From Spodoptera frugiperda (taxonomy: Eukaryota > Arthropoda > Insecta > Lepidoptera > Noctuidae): 64,000 nt of DNA. The notes beneath the pieces are model-generated. The model was not told the DNA's origin. It searched no databases and saw only the letters and a list, made by a program, of their open reading frames with translations. The DNA is taken from NCBI RefSeq assembly GCF_023101765.2, contig NC_064213.1:8246001-8310000 (forward strand), in the 5' to 3' direction. The translations under genes and the position numbers were made by a program. Below are positions 49,500-61,000 of the stretch, piece by piece; position 1 is the first letter of the stretch; every line of letters starts with the position of its first letter.

Positions 49500-49715
49500 G
49501 AAAATTTCAGATTCGGAAAAAAAAAAATATATATATAAGTATCACACAACTACTGGAATTTATTTTGTATGTTTTATACATATAAACCATCCTCTTGAAT
49601 CACTCTATCTATTTTAAAAAAAACGCATCAAAATCCGTTGCGTAGTTTTAAAGATTATCATACAAAGGGACATAGGAACAGAGAGAGCGACTTTGTTTTA
49701 TACTATGTAGTGTTT
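49500..49715. repeat. Probable interspersed repeat
   Basis: Contains 'atcaaaatccgttgcgtagt', 'catacaaagggacatagg' and gcgactttgttttatac, motifs that I recall from dispersed lepidopteran repeats. There is no second copy in the window to confirm it, and no coding capacity. Confidence 0.35.
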
Positions 49716-50904
49716 TTCTTCATTTTTATGCCTCAAGAAAGCTTACAGGCTACCTGATGGTTACTCTTCAAAGTTCAACGTAGCTTAAGTACACCTACAA
49801 TACCGGTACTACGAGAGCATTGCAGATCTTTACCTCTTTAAAAAACTTGAAACACACCACAAGCATTGAAATACTCGTACGTACAAAGAAACTGAGTCGG
49901 CAAAGCTTGTTTCATCTACAATACAACAACATTAACTTCCACGTTATAGGCCATCCATTTATTAAGGAGACTTAAGAAGACAATTAGCATTAAATGTATG
50001 AAGCTAAGTAATGCGGGTAATTTAGTGTTCAGGTGTTCACCCTTGAACTTTGGGAACCACTTCATTATAATAGCGCCAGTACCTGTACAGACAGATATTC
50101 GCAATATATTATTGTTCGGTCTTCGCATTTTTGCGATCCGTAAGCAGCTTGGAAAAACCAAACGATTTGGTTTTAAACCGTGCATGTGTAAGTAATGGGA
50201 TTTTATGTGACAATACCTGACGGATATTGTTTTTATATGGCAAGGTCTTCTTATGCATTCGTCTTTTGTTTTTGTGTCAATGATTTTTTTGTTGCCAGTT
50301 AAAATTAAAAAGTGGTTGTTTATTAACTATGTGATACGTTTTTAAGTGAGCTTTCTGGTAGATGAAAACGGTATCACATTAACAGTGGTTTTCTGAAAAC
50401 GTCATATCAACAGCCTATAAGTAACCACAGCTGACCAAAGAGATGTTTTCCTTCACCATCTGTCGGTGGTGACAAAATAATCTTAGAAAGTACATTTAAC
50501 TCTGAAAAAGTCACATTAATCACATTACCGTTGGTAGGTTTCGTACCCGTGCCCTTATACATGAGAAGTACGGACAACCCACGACATTTAAAAAAGAGGA
50601 ATGTTAATTAAGGGAACAGATCCAAATTAATATAAACATAAAAAGTAATTCACAGTTAAACGAAATAACATAACAACAATAATTTAGATTTTCAAATGAC
50701 AAGCCACGCTTCAACGATATGATTAACATAAAAATGTAGTAGACTTGTGCTAAATTACAGATTATTAACATTCGTCCTCGTTTAGTGAAACAAAGTGCCA
50801 CAGATAAGTAATACAGTGGAATAATATGGTTCCGCTAACCGTGCATTATTAGTTCATAAAGAAGTTCGGCTTCCGACTGGCCATCGACATAATTTTATTT
50901 TTTA

Positions 50905-51135
50905 ATGTTTAGTAATATAACAATAAGGATTTTCCTTCCTGACGGTATAACTCCGGAACGCACGAACCGATTTCCACGGTTTTTTATTCGTTGGAAAGGT
51001 CTCGGGCTCCGTGAGGTTTATAGCAAAGAAAATTTAGGAATATTTTTAAAGAGAAACAGACGGGCATTTTATTTAAGTTTTTATGGAAATCGACTTGATT
51101 TGGACGAAAGGTTCCTAACTACTAGGATAGCCTAA
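50905..51135. repeat. Probable interspersed repeat
   Basis: Contains 'ttccttcctgacggtataac', 'cgaaccgatttccacggttt' and 'ttggaaaggtctcgggctcc', of the dispersed non-coding repeat style. The 76-codon frame through it has no family features and is treated as incidental. Confidence 0.35.
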
Positions 51136-52429
51136 GTAGATGTTATCCCTAATAAATCTGGAAGCACTATCGCTTGTGAGGTCATGATAGTAAATTAATT
51201 CAATAAAATAGTGAAATCTAAAACAATTATGGTAGGACTACTTGAGTCTGTCTTTATGACACTATATTTAATTCCAAGACATGCAAGTAATAGTACAGGT
51301 TGTACACGAAGATTATAATAGATGCACTCGCTGTAGGTCAGAGTAAATATTGAATGATCCCTATTTTGGTAGTTCAAAAGTGGATCAACAGAAATTAGTT
51401 TCTAAACAAAACTAATACAAGTTATATATTTTGTAGAATACTGCGTGTTTTAGATCTAGTATTTGATTTCTACGACTTAAAAGAATATTGTTTAGTTTAT
51501 AACATAATTTTACAAAATCAAATAATTTCACGTGTTCACCATTTCGGTACCGTACCTAAACAAACATGCGACAAAGAGGCTGGCACATAGAACCTCAGTC
51601 GTAACCAGTTCTCCTCCACGAAGGTTAAATTAGTTCTCTATCTATAAAAAGTGTACCAACCTCATTGGAATACTTCGGACATTTCTTCCGGTAGTTCACC
51701 CACTCGCTACCGGTTACTATAGCAGCTGTTATCTTCAGCTCACTTCCGAGTTCCACCACCCCACCTTAATTTATGTCAAGAACTTTATCTCGTTAAAGGT
51801 CAACACTTTGTTATTGATCTTTACAACGATTGTATTCAATTTTCATCAAACGCCAATTATTTTTTCGAGAATTTTCCAACAACTACGTTAAGTTCAAGGT
51901 CCCGAAGACCTTTGTGGCACAATGACTGGCGTCTGGCTGATTAATAAGTTGTATATTGTTTATACACACATACATACATATATACGCGTATGCTTACAGA
52001 GTTACTCGTTTCGTAAATAATTAATGAATATGGACTTGTTTCACCATGTCGTCTTCTTTAGGTTGGGTAGGACATGACATTATCTAGATGTCATTCAACC
52101 CAGCTTGCTTGGAATTTCCAACCGGAGCCAAGTGGGAGTGGGCACAATGCTGGATATTTGTCGTTACACAATTTAGGCAAGTTTATATGAGAGGGAAAAA
52201 TACAAACTATTGATGCAACTACTTAACAAAATGCAGATACATTGCTGCAATGGTTATCTGCATACGAATCACACAATCGTAGTCCTTGCAGCTTTTACTA
52301 AACGCGCATTTGCTCCGTATTTCACACTCAGTGGGTTTTGTTACGCAAAGCTTACAATCTCTGGTATCACGAGCATTTATTATTTAATTAGCGACTGAAC
52401 TGAATGCACCATAAGCCACATGAAGCCGC

Positions 52430-52555
52430 AACTACATCCGTTTTCCGAAGGCGAAGAGTCGCGGATCGCGGAGGCGTTTCGCAACGCCCTGCGGCGGCGC
52501 CCGCGCATTCCGGCCGCGACACGGCGGCGACGAGATACGATACACACTCTTTGCG
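52430..52555. other. GC/CpG-rich patch 2.5 kb upstream of the DUOXA start
   Basis: About 125 bp rich in G+C and CpG ('gcggcggcgcccgcgcattc', 'ggccgcgacacggcggcgac'). It is the closest such patch to the first coding exon and could be an alternative leader exon or promoter. No convincing + strand donor follows within about 100 bp, and the minus-strand frame is Arg-rich from composition. Confidence 0.3.
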
Positions 52556-55032
52556 ACACTAGCACCTTGTCTGAATTACAAAAAGGTTTTTTGTAGCTTG
52601 CATCTTGATATACAATCCACAAGTATACAATTTCAGTTAGTTAAAGTTATGCCTAAATAAAATTATATAAATTATCCAGATAAACCAATTTTTACCATAG
52701 TAATGGTTTGGCTTCAAAATCCCAATTGTATTTGCCTCGCACCTAATAAATGTGCTCATCATCCGTCAGTACCATCCTAGACAGTAAACCTAAAAACAAG
52801 TTAGCCACAGTACCTAGTCTACATAAATGGAAGCCAACATTTCGCAAATCTCCTTCGTAACTAAAATGGGAAGTGGTGTTTGTGGTCTACCCAATTTAAC
52901 GTAACACGCAACGGTGTGTCTACGGCCAGCGATAATTTTATTACCGACCTATTCGACAAAACAGGTTTGTGCATAAAATATATTATTTAAAACCTTGCCC
53001 CAGGTTATGCTTACGAGGAGAGGAAGCCGGTTAAATAAACGTCAAAATTCAATAGAAAAAGTACATTTTAAAGCCCCTTTTCACCAATTAGGTGGATTAT
53101 AATGCCTATGACAAGTACTTTGTGTTATTATACATAAATTCCAAATTAAAGAACCCATCACTCTTTCCAATCCGAAAATCAAAGTTAAATAGTAATAAGA
53201 TGTTATTTGGCCGCATATTAGCGCGTACTATCTGACATTTTTACCAGCAATACAGCTCCAATTATTCGGGAGAGTTTGTGCATTCAAGTGTACCGTACTA
53301 TACACCTAAGACTTTAACATTATCCAAATAGCATCACATAGGTCTACTAGCAGAATATTCGTGTCAAGTACGAAACTTGTCTCATTAACATTTTAGAACA
53401 GTAGCTCGTGGCTTCTAGCACCGACGCGTAATTTACACCTACCCTTACTCGTCGCACAGTCTGCTGTTCTCGTCATTTACATAGTATAACTAGCTGTGCC
53501 TATGTCTTTGTCTGCATTTAATATAATGGAAATTATGTATTACTCAAATTATACCAGACATAACCTCATGCATGTCTCCCATGAGGGAAAGAAGATACAA
53601 TGGAACGCCAATTGCTACTGCTAATAGTCAAATGATACGTGTAGAAAAAAATCGCAGGTATCATGAAATGCAAGACAACAGACATTAAAATGCCCAATGA
53701 TACCTAAGAGTTTTTGCAGTAAAAAAAAATGCTAGCTAGTACTTTATTTTCATGGTATACCAAGGCATAATCTACTATCTTTGTACTATTTTTCATAATG
53801 CATTCGACTATTTTAGAGTAATGGAGTAACACACACACATTCTTCCTTACAAATATTTAATACTAGCATAAATTCACATTAACATAGGTATGTAGTGTCC
53901 ATTTAATAGAATACTAATGCGTACGAATCGTCTCTTCATAGTGGTATTCGATTAACCGCTTTGTAAATAATGGTTGGTTATAATTAATTATGTTAATTTG
54001 CACAGTCAAATGGACTTATTTTAGGATAGTCTGAGATTATTTATTGCGTGTCCAATTTAATTATAATTTATATTTTGTTTAGTTTAAATAATTTAGGATT
54101 CTAAACCCTTCTGTTTGAATATTCATAAGAATAAAATACACACAATTGCAATATTTGTACATTTATTTCACATTTAAATGCCAGTTTGGATATTAAAAAA
54201 AAAATACTCTTTATTCTAAAAATTAACTTACTGCAATAATTACTAACGTTTCACATTGAAATTGAGAGGGCATCTCTCATTGCAAATTCGACTTTGAACT
54301 AATTTCGAGTGAAACAGCTGAATTTCTGAAACTCTACGTGAGATTTCATCAAATTACCTAGTTAATAAAAATACTCAGCCGGAACAATTTTAGTAACTTT
54401 AATATTTACGACGTGTACTTGTAACATAGTTACAAATTTTTGCAAACGATTTATGAAATCAAGGATCATAAAAAATGATGTGTGCAATTTAAGTAAAGCT
54501 AATTGCCTTCCTTCTCATTTAACGCATTTTAACCAGGTAATATGTTAGCACAACTCTGTGTGCTCATACTTGTATAATTAATTGCTTCAACTCACTCTCT
54601 TACATTATAATGAAGACAATTTATTAATTTAGGGGACCTAATTAAAATTAAGTTTTTATTGCTCAACAATCTGTTTATAAAATTATTTAAATTATTAAGA
54701 TACTGATGATCATCCCCATAATGTAGATTGTGACTGTATCTTTACAGGCACACCTAATACAATAAATGCAGTACTTATAAAAAAAATAAAATAAACCAAA
54801 ACTAAATATCTGTATGAACATAAAAATAAACTTAACATTAACGTTATCCTAATACTTACTTATACATGACACAGTACCGAAATAGATGCAAACTGAAAAG
54901 CTCGACGACTTCGGTAGTCGCATTCCACCCACAAATCGTTCAGACTACAACAGAAATACCATTACCACATTCCTCATATAAAGCCACAGTACTAAAGTGT
55001 TCCATGTTCCCTTGTTCCAGGCTGGGTGAGCG

Positions 55033-58000
55033 ATGAAGGGGTGGTTCGACGCGTTCCGCGAGGAAGGCGGGCCGACCCTGTATGCGTACCACAACCGCAC
55101 GGCCGTCGCGGCTGATGTGCCTGCGCTTGCGCTGCTCATCGCCGCGCTCACACTCTACATCGCCTTCCTCGCTGTCTTCCCCGGCATCAGGAAAGAGGTT
55201 GTACTCTTAATATGTCATAAATACTTTTTTTTTTAAATAGCTTGTCGTTCGCCAGCACTTTAAATTACTTCTGTATGTAATTATCAACTTTATACTTTTG
55301 GAATAAAGTTTAAAATTCAATGATCACCCTCACAGTTTAAGATAGCTTAACTTGATGTTAGTCAGTTAGTAAGGTTTCAGTTTGAAAACCTTCCTTACGC
55401 TGACTAAGCGGCTTCCCACTTAAACACGTTCTGCCTCCCAGTAAAAGGTGACTAAGTGTTGTCCTACAAGGTTGCATATTGCACTCCAAACTTATGACTA
55501 AACGATATTGAATCAACAACAGAAATGCCAGGCTATCTCTTTCCTGATCTCTGACATTGACGACAATTGGTTTCTAATGAATACCTGCATCAGCTAATCT
55601 ATATTTCTATTATAATAGACTACTACTTTTACTTCCTGTTCCGATCAAATTATTTATTCTATTTTTCATTGTCACAAATTATTAAATATACACTATAAAT
55701 ATAGTATAAACACAACAAGGTAAAAAACGAAGTATAATAAAATTGAGTATCAGAAAGTATAATAGGTATGACATTTTAATTTAAGTTTTGAAAAGCTATT
55801 GAAAAGATGCATCGTAACTTAAACATATTAACAGCATCTTGTGTTGTCAGCTACCAAGCACACAAGTTGTAAATAAGGTAAAATTATTATTTGACTATAT
55901 CTATAAACATTTGTAGACAATGTAATGGCCATTGTTTTGTTTGAAATTACTCGTAACGCAGTATTATCTCCAGCTGATTGTAGTACACAGTGCATTATTT
56001 ACGAAACGTCTGCTGGGATCACGATAATGACTAGGTATAACTCATAACAGCTACATTAAGACCTATCCATTGTTTGTTACAGAGATTCTCAACGTTCACG
56101 ATAGTCACACTCAGCCTTTTCGTCGGCACCGTCATTCTAGGTAAGCATTATGGAATATCCAACTTTCCACTTTCTTTGTTCATAATTAGTGAGACGTAAC
56201 CGTTTGGATTTTTTGCAGAATAACTCTACAATTTTAACACCACTTTAAAAGCGTAAATCATTGCAGCAGACGTAACAGCCTTGGCAACGATTTTAACGAC
56301 TTAATTACACTCATTTGCCATGAAAATTCTAATGGACATTTAATTAAAATGCAAGTACATTGCTTAAAATAAACAAGAAACGAGATTATTCATTGAATTT
56401 GGTATTGAGTTTTATAGGTATTAAGATAAAGCTAATGTTTCGTAAATGTCTACGAAATGGTGGGGAAATATAAATTATCTGTGCGATCTATGGAGACTTG
56501 GGTTCTATAGATGACGAAAATAATTGTTGACAGATACTCGACTATAATTGACAAGATGATTGGGATGATTAGGTATATTTCTAAATCAAGTTTTGTGTCA
56601 GGTATGTTCTATGCAATTCAGCATATTATGGTCTGCTATTGATGATCGAAGATCCTTGGCACTTACATAATTATTCTACAACTAGCTTTTGCCCGCGACT
56701 TCGTTCGCGTGGAATAGTGACTTCCGGCAAATTTTTGGTTTTAACCACATAGTTCCCGATCTCGCGGAATCTCTTCAAAAATGAGATGTAGAAGATATTC
56801 CAGGGAACTCTTCAAAAATCAACATAATGAGCTCTGCGTTTGAATTTAATAGATGTATACTCTTAAACTAAAGAAATATTATAATCTTTCCGAACTTAAG
56901 ATGAAAACTAACTTAAAACTAAAGAAAGCTACGAATTACGAATTTATAACAATTAAAAAAGAAATTATATTACAACCTATCCTCTATGCTATAATAACCA
57001 AGCTTAAACTAAATAATTTAAAAGAAACGACTTAAATCTAATCTATCTAATCTAATTAATTAATAAATTAGACTTACAATTTTATTAAAAAAACTAACTA
57101 CAGTAACTACTAATAATCGATATCAATCAAACTAAACCTACGTTAAATAATTTAACCAGAAAACCAGGAAAACCCAACAAATAAACTTATTAATTGACAA
57201 ATACAACGAAACCAATTTATTTAGAATATACGAAACAGCAGGACCACTACAGACAATCATACGACTGATAATAATACACTTCTACTACGATAGTACCGAA
57301 GCGCTCGGCCGATACCCAACCAAATGAATGTAACGAAACCATAGCGCGATCTATTTCGATCCCAACGCCATCTATCGAGGATAAAGACAACTTGGATTAT
57401 TTATTTATACTCCGTTCAGGCATTTGTCCTTTCTAAGGTTCTAAACTATATCTGTACCAAATTTCAACCAAATCCGTCAAATAGTTGCGGAGATTAATGG
57501 TATAAGCATAGAATAGTGTTCGACGTGATTCTTTAATTTGACATAACTTTTTTATTTATGAACCGATTGACATGAAACAAACACTAAATGTAAATTTAAG
57601 CATACCACTAGATAATACGTTTCTTTAGTATATTAACTAACGGAACAACGCGAAAACCTTACAAACACTACTTACTAGAAGCAAAGGCAGTACTTAAAGA
57701 GGAAAATCAAGTATATAGAATGGAATCCGACAATACCGACTCTGTTTAGGAAAAGGTTAAATGAATGATGATGAGGAAAAAAAATACCAAGGTAAAGTTA
57801 TTTGAGGACGCTTCTAGAAGAAGAGATACTGCACGTATCTAAATTTAAATTTCAAAATTATTCCACGGACCCCTTTAAACTTTAATTTAGATTATTACTA
57901 CCAGCAGCTTCAAGTTTACTTAGAAATTAACATAAATGTAAAATACTTATTATTGAATCGATAATATAATTTATTCGTCAATTAGTGGTTAATTGGAGAT

Positions 58001-61000
58001 GCATATTAATATGGACTACTACTCCTTTGAAGTAAATACCTCTAATCAACTTTTAACTTATTATCATAAGGACGAGATTGAATGACGTGATTCCTCAGGA
58101 AAGGAGATGACCTTTAGGCAGAAAATAGTTTAAAAACGAAAAATATTTTACCCCAATAACTAGTTAGTTATTAATAACTTAGAAGGAACGTGTTATTACA
58201 GAGCTTTAGTACCATAACCAAATTAAAACTATAGAGATGTGTCTGATTAGTAAAAGATTTTGTAATTTTTTTCGTAACGAATACGCCATTGTTTTGCGGG
58301 TGGTCGGGCGAGTGGTGAAACTTGCCTTCTGCCATTGACCGCGATTTTCGTGTGTCAAATGCTGATTTGGTTCCGCACTTCGTGGCTATAGTTCATCTCT
58401 ATCTACCATGTGATGTAAGATATAAAAGCTCGTATCCGTGAGTCAATTCTATCTAATAACGTAGGCAATATACATATTTGTTTTTGTTCTATTTGCATTT
58501 ATATAACAATCATTACACATCATCAGTTGAATAATTTTATGAAAGGATGATTTTCTAACTGGGTCATATATGTATACAGTGCTTATCAGTCATCCATCCT
58601 CTCCTTCGTCTACAAGAAAGAAATGTATGTTAAACACCGATGACATCAAACAAACTCGTGAAATGTCAGTTCCACTGTTCTGAATCAAGCTCATGCTGGC
58701 ATTGATTCATTATAAATTCAATACAAGTACTGAGATATTCCGGTTGCGATAATTTTAATAACGGTACAAGGCAAAACAGTGTTGTGTGCTGAGCTTACAA
58801 ATGGCATTATTCGAACTGAATTGGTCCAAATAATCTCAGCCGGGAAAGGCTATCAGTAAATGTAGTGAATTGATAGCAATCTTAACTACTTCTGCTGTCT
58901 AGGATACCATTGTAATAACAGTGTAACTGTGGCGCGTAGGACGATAGATGTGAGATACATACGATAAGAGTCGTTAGAAATTGCAAGCAACTTTACTGCC
59001 TCGGGGCTCTATTCACAAACAAAACAGAACAGAACATTAAATTGGTTTATCAAAAATTTTACAGTATAGACCTCCAATATGGAATTGTTTATATTACATA
59101 ACAATGGACTTGACAATCAGTGACGCGACAGATAACATAATACACTGTTTTTATTACTTAACAGAGATCATTCTGGCGACGACCAGAATTCAATAAGGAA
59201 TCGACACCTTCTAAAACATCTGAAACAAAGATGTTATTCAACTTTGTTATTCTTCAGCAGTAATTTCAGATATGTATGAAAATGTACGCCATTGTTTTGG
59301 TTACGTTGGTTGCAGTATGTAAGCACGGGTCGTCGTGGCACGTGGCCGGCGCCCGCGTGGCTCGTGCGGCGTACCGCGCGTTCTCCGCCGAGCGGCTGGA
59401 CTGCTGGCTCGCCGTGCATGTGGGGCTGGGACATGTCAACGTTACGCTTACCGGTGAGATTCGTCAACAAGGTATTTTTAACGACTTAGAAATCCCTCTG
59501 GGTACGCTCTAACAATATCATATGGGTTTCTACGACGAAATTCTCGAAAAGTTACTTACTTTGAACATCAAGAAGATCACATGTGCAGCTTTATAACGTT
59601 CTGTTATAATTTTTTTCTGTTAAGGAGTTCTGGGTATCGTGGGTGGGTATTTCACACTCAGATTACTTGAGGTTTAGGATTAGGTATGTCTTTACCTTAC
59701 TTACGTACTGATACTGGTCAATAATTATTCCAGCCCTGTCCTGGGGAAACACGAGTGTGGGGGATCCAGGTGTGGACTACAACGAGCAGTTCCGCTGGGA
59801 GGAGGCCGGAGCCATCCAGGAGTTCTACCGGGATGGCCTGGCGCGGGGCCTGCCGTTCCCACTGTTGTCAGTAGCAGAACACTTCGCAGTACAGCATGAG
59901 GGCTTCGATTGGGGAGCCAAGTACCGTGCTGCAGGGTACACCACATCTACGTTGTTATGGTAAGTGAATAGGAAACTGATATTTATTATTAGAAACAGAA
60001 GCGAAATATTGCCTTATTTTATTTATTGTTTTGGGATTCCGAATAGACTATCATGAGCCTCATTCCTAGTTCTATTGCGAGAGATGTGGTGCTTTTTAAA
60101 TAAAGTGATAAATCATTCAATGACTTCTGGCGAGAGGGAGTGTCAGACTCTTACTGACTAAAAACCACCCCGTTTCTTCTCCTAGCTTTTCGAGCCGGAG
60201 CCCCGGTAAACCCGCTAGGTAGTCCGCAGCTCAGAGATGTGGTGCTAGCAGACTAACTGATGAAAGTCTAAACATTTTTTCAAAAGTTCTAAAAAATCCT
60301 TATTCATAATATTCCAGGACGGCGATAGCTCTGTGGCTACTGATGAACCTGCTCCTGGTAGTTGTGCCTCGATACGGCGCGTATGCAATGGCCACGCTTG
60401 GCGTGACGCTATGTGCCGCGGCCGGCGGCTACTGGGCCTCGCTGCCACATGCACCGCTAGTCGTACGCCTCGACGGAGCCATGCTGTTCTTCTCACTGGG
60501 ATGGTGCTTTTGGCTTGTGTTAATAGCAGGTGAGTTAAAATTATCCGTAATAAACAATAGTTTACCCCAGTATAAAATTGAAATTGATCGTGTGTATTGC
60601 ATTCATTATTGTACAGGGCAAATGCCTTTAAATGAAGTAACTATCAATGATAAATCCTATGTCGCTGTACCTTTTTTTTGAGGGAGGAAAATCATCCAAT
60701 GTCTTACCTTACTGATTAAAAACCATGCTCGTTCCTACTACTGCCTATCATTGTAACCGGAGCCCTGGTAAACCCTCTAGGTAGTCAGCGTGGCCCATAA
60801 GTCTTACACCAAGGCGTTAAACGTGTTACCTAACTTCTATCCTTTCTTAAATAAATGATTTTTTATTCCAGGCTGTATCTGTGTGGCTGTGGGTTTAATA
60901 ATCGCGATCCTGGACCTGATCTGGCCGCATCGGTTCTCGACGGTGCTGGAGGTGGACTACGACACGCCGTACGACAGACACGTGCTGATTGTCGACAGTC

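Larger units (their letters stand above)
34744..55020 (+). other. Putative first intron of DUOXA (about 20 kb)
   Basis: Bounded by gtgagt at 34,744 and 'cccttgttccag' at 55,009-55,020. It has no recognised coding exon. It contains the interspersed repeats listed separately, the large inverted repeat at 37,722-38,053, the MITE at 44,597-45,010 and GC-rich patches near 37,355-37,460, 41,580-41,650, 44,340-44,455 and 52,430-52,555. The gaps 34,744-36,687, 38,054-44,596, 45,011-47,713, 47,955-49,499 and 51,136-55,020 otherwise show only AT-rich sequence. One possible old repeat lies near 48,520-48,770 (a 9-bp TCACCCCTT hairpin and 'acctcgacggtagcaaaaaa'). Validity as an intron depends on exon 1. 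Confidence 0.35.

Noticed and set aside
58287..59300. A 'tacgccattgttttg' 15-mer repeated at 58,287 and 59,285
   Set aside because: It does not extend beyond 15 bp; within chance expectation.
59276..59512. ATG at 59,276 as an alternative DUOXA start
   Set aside because: The acceptor at 59,315 gives exact phase with the previous exon; the sequence before it is intron, and this start would lose the first membrane spans.
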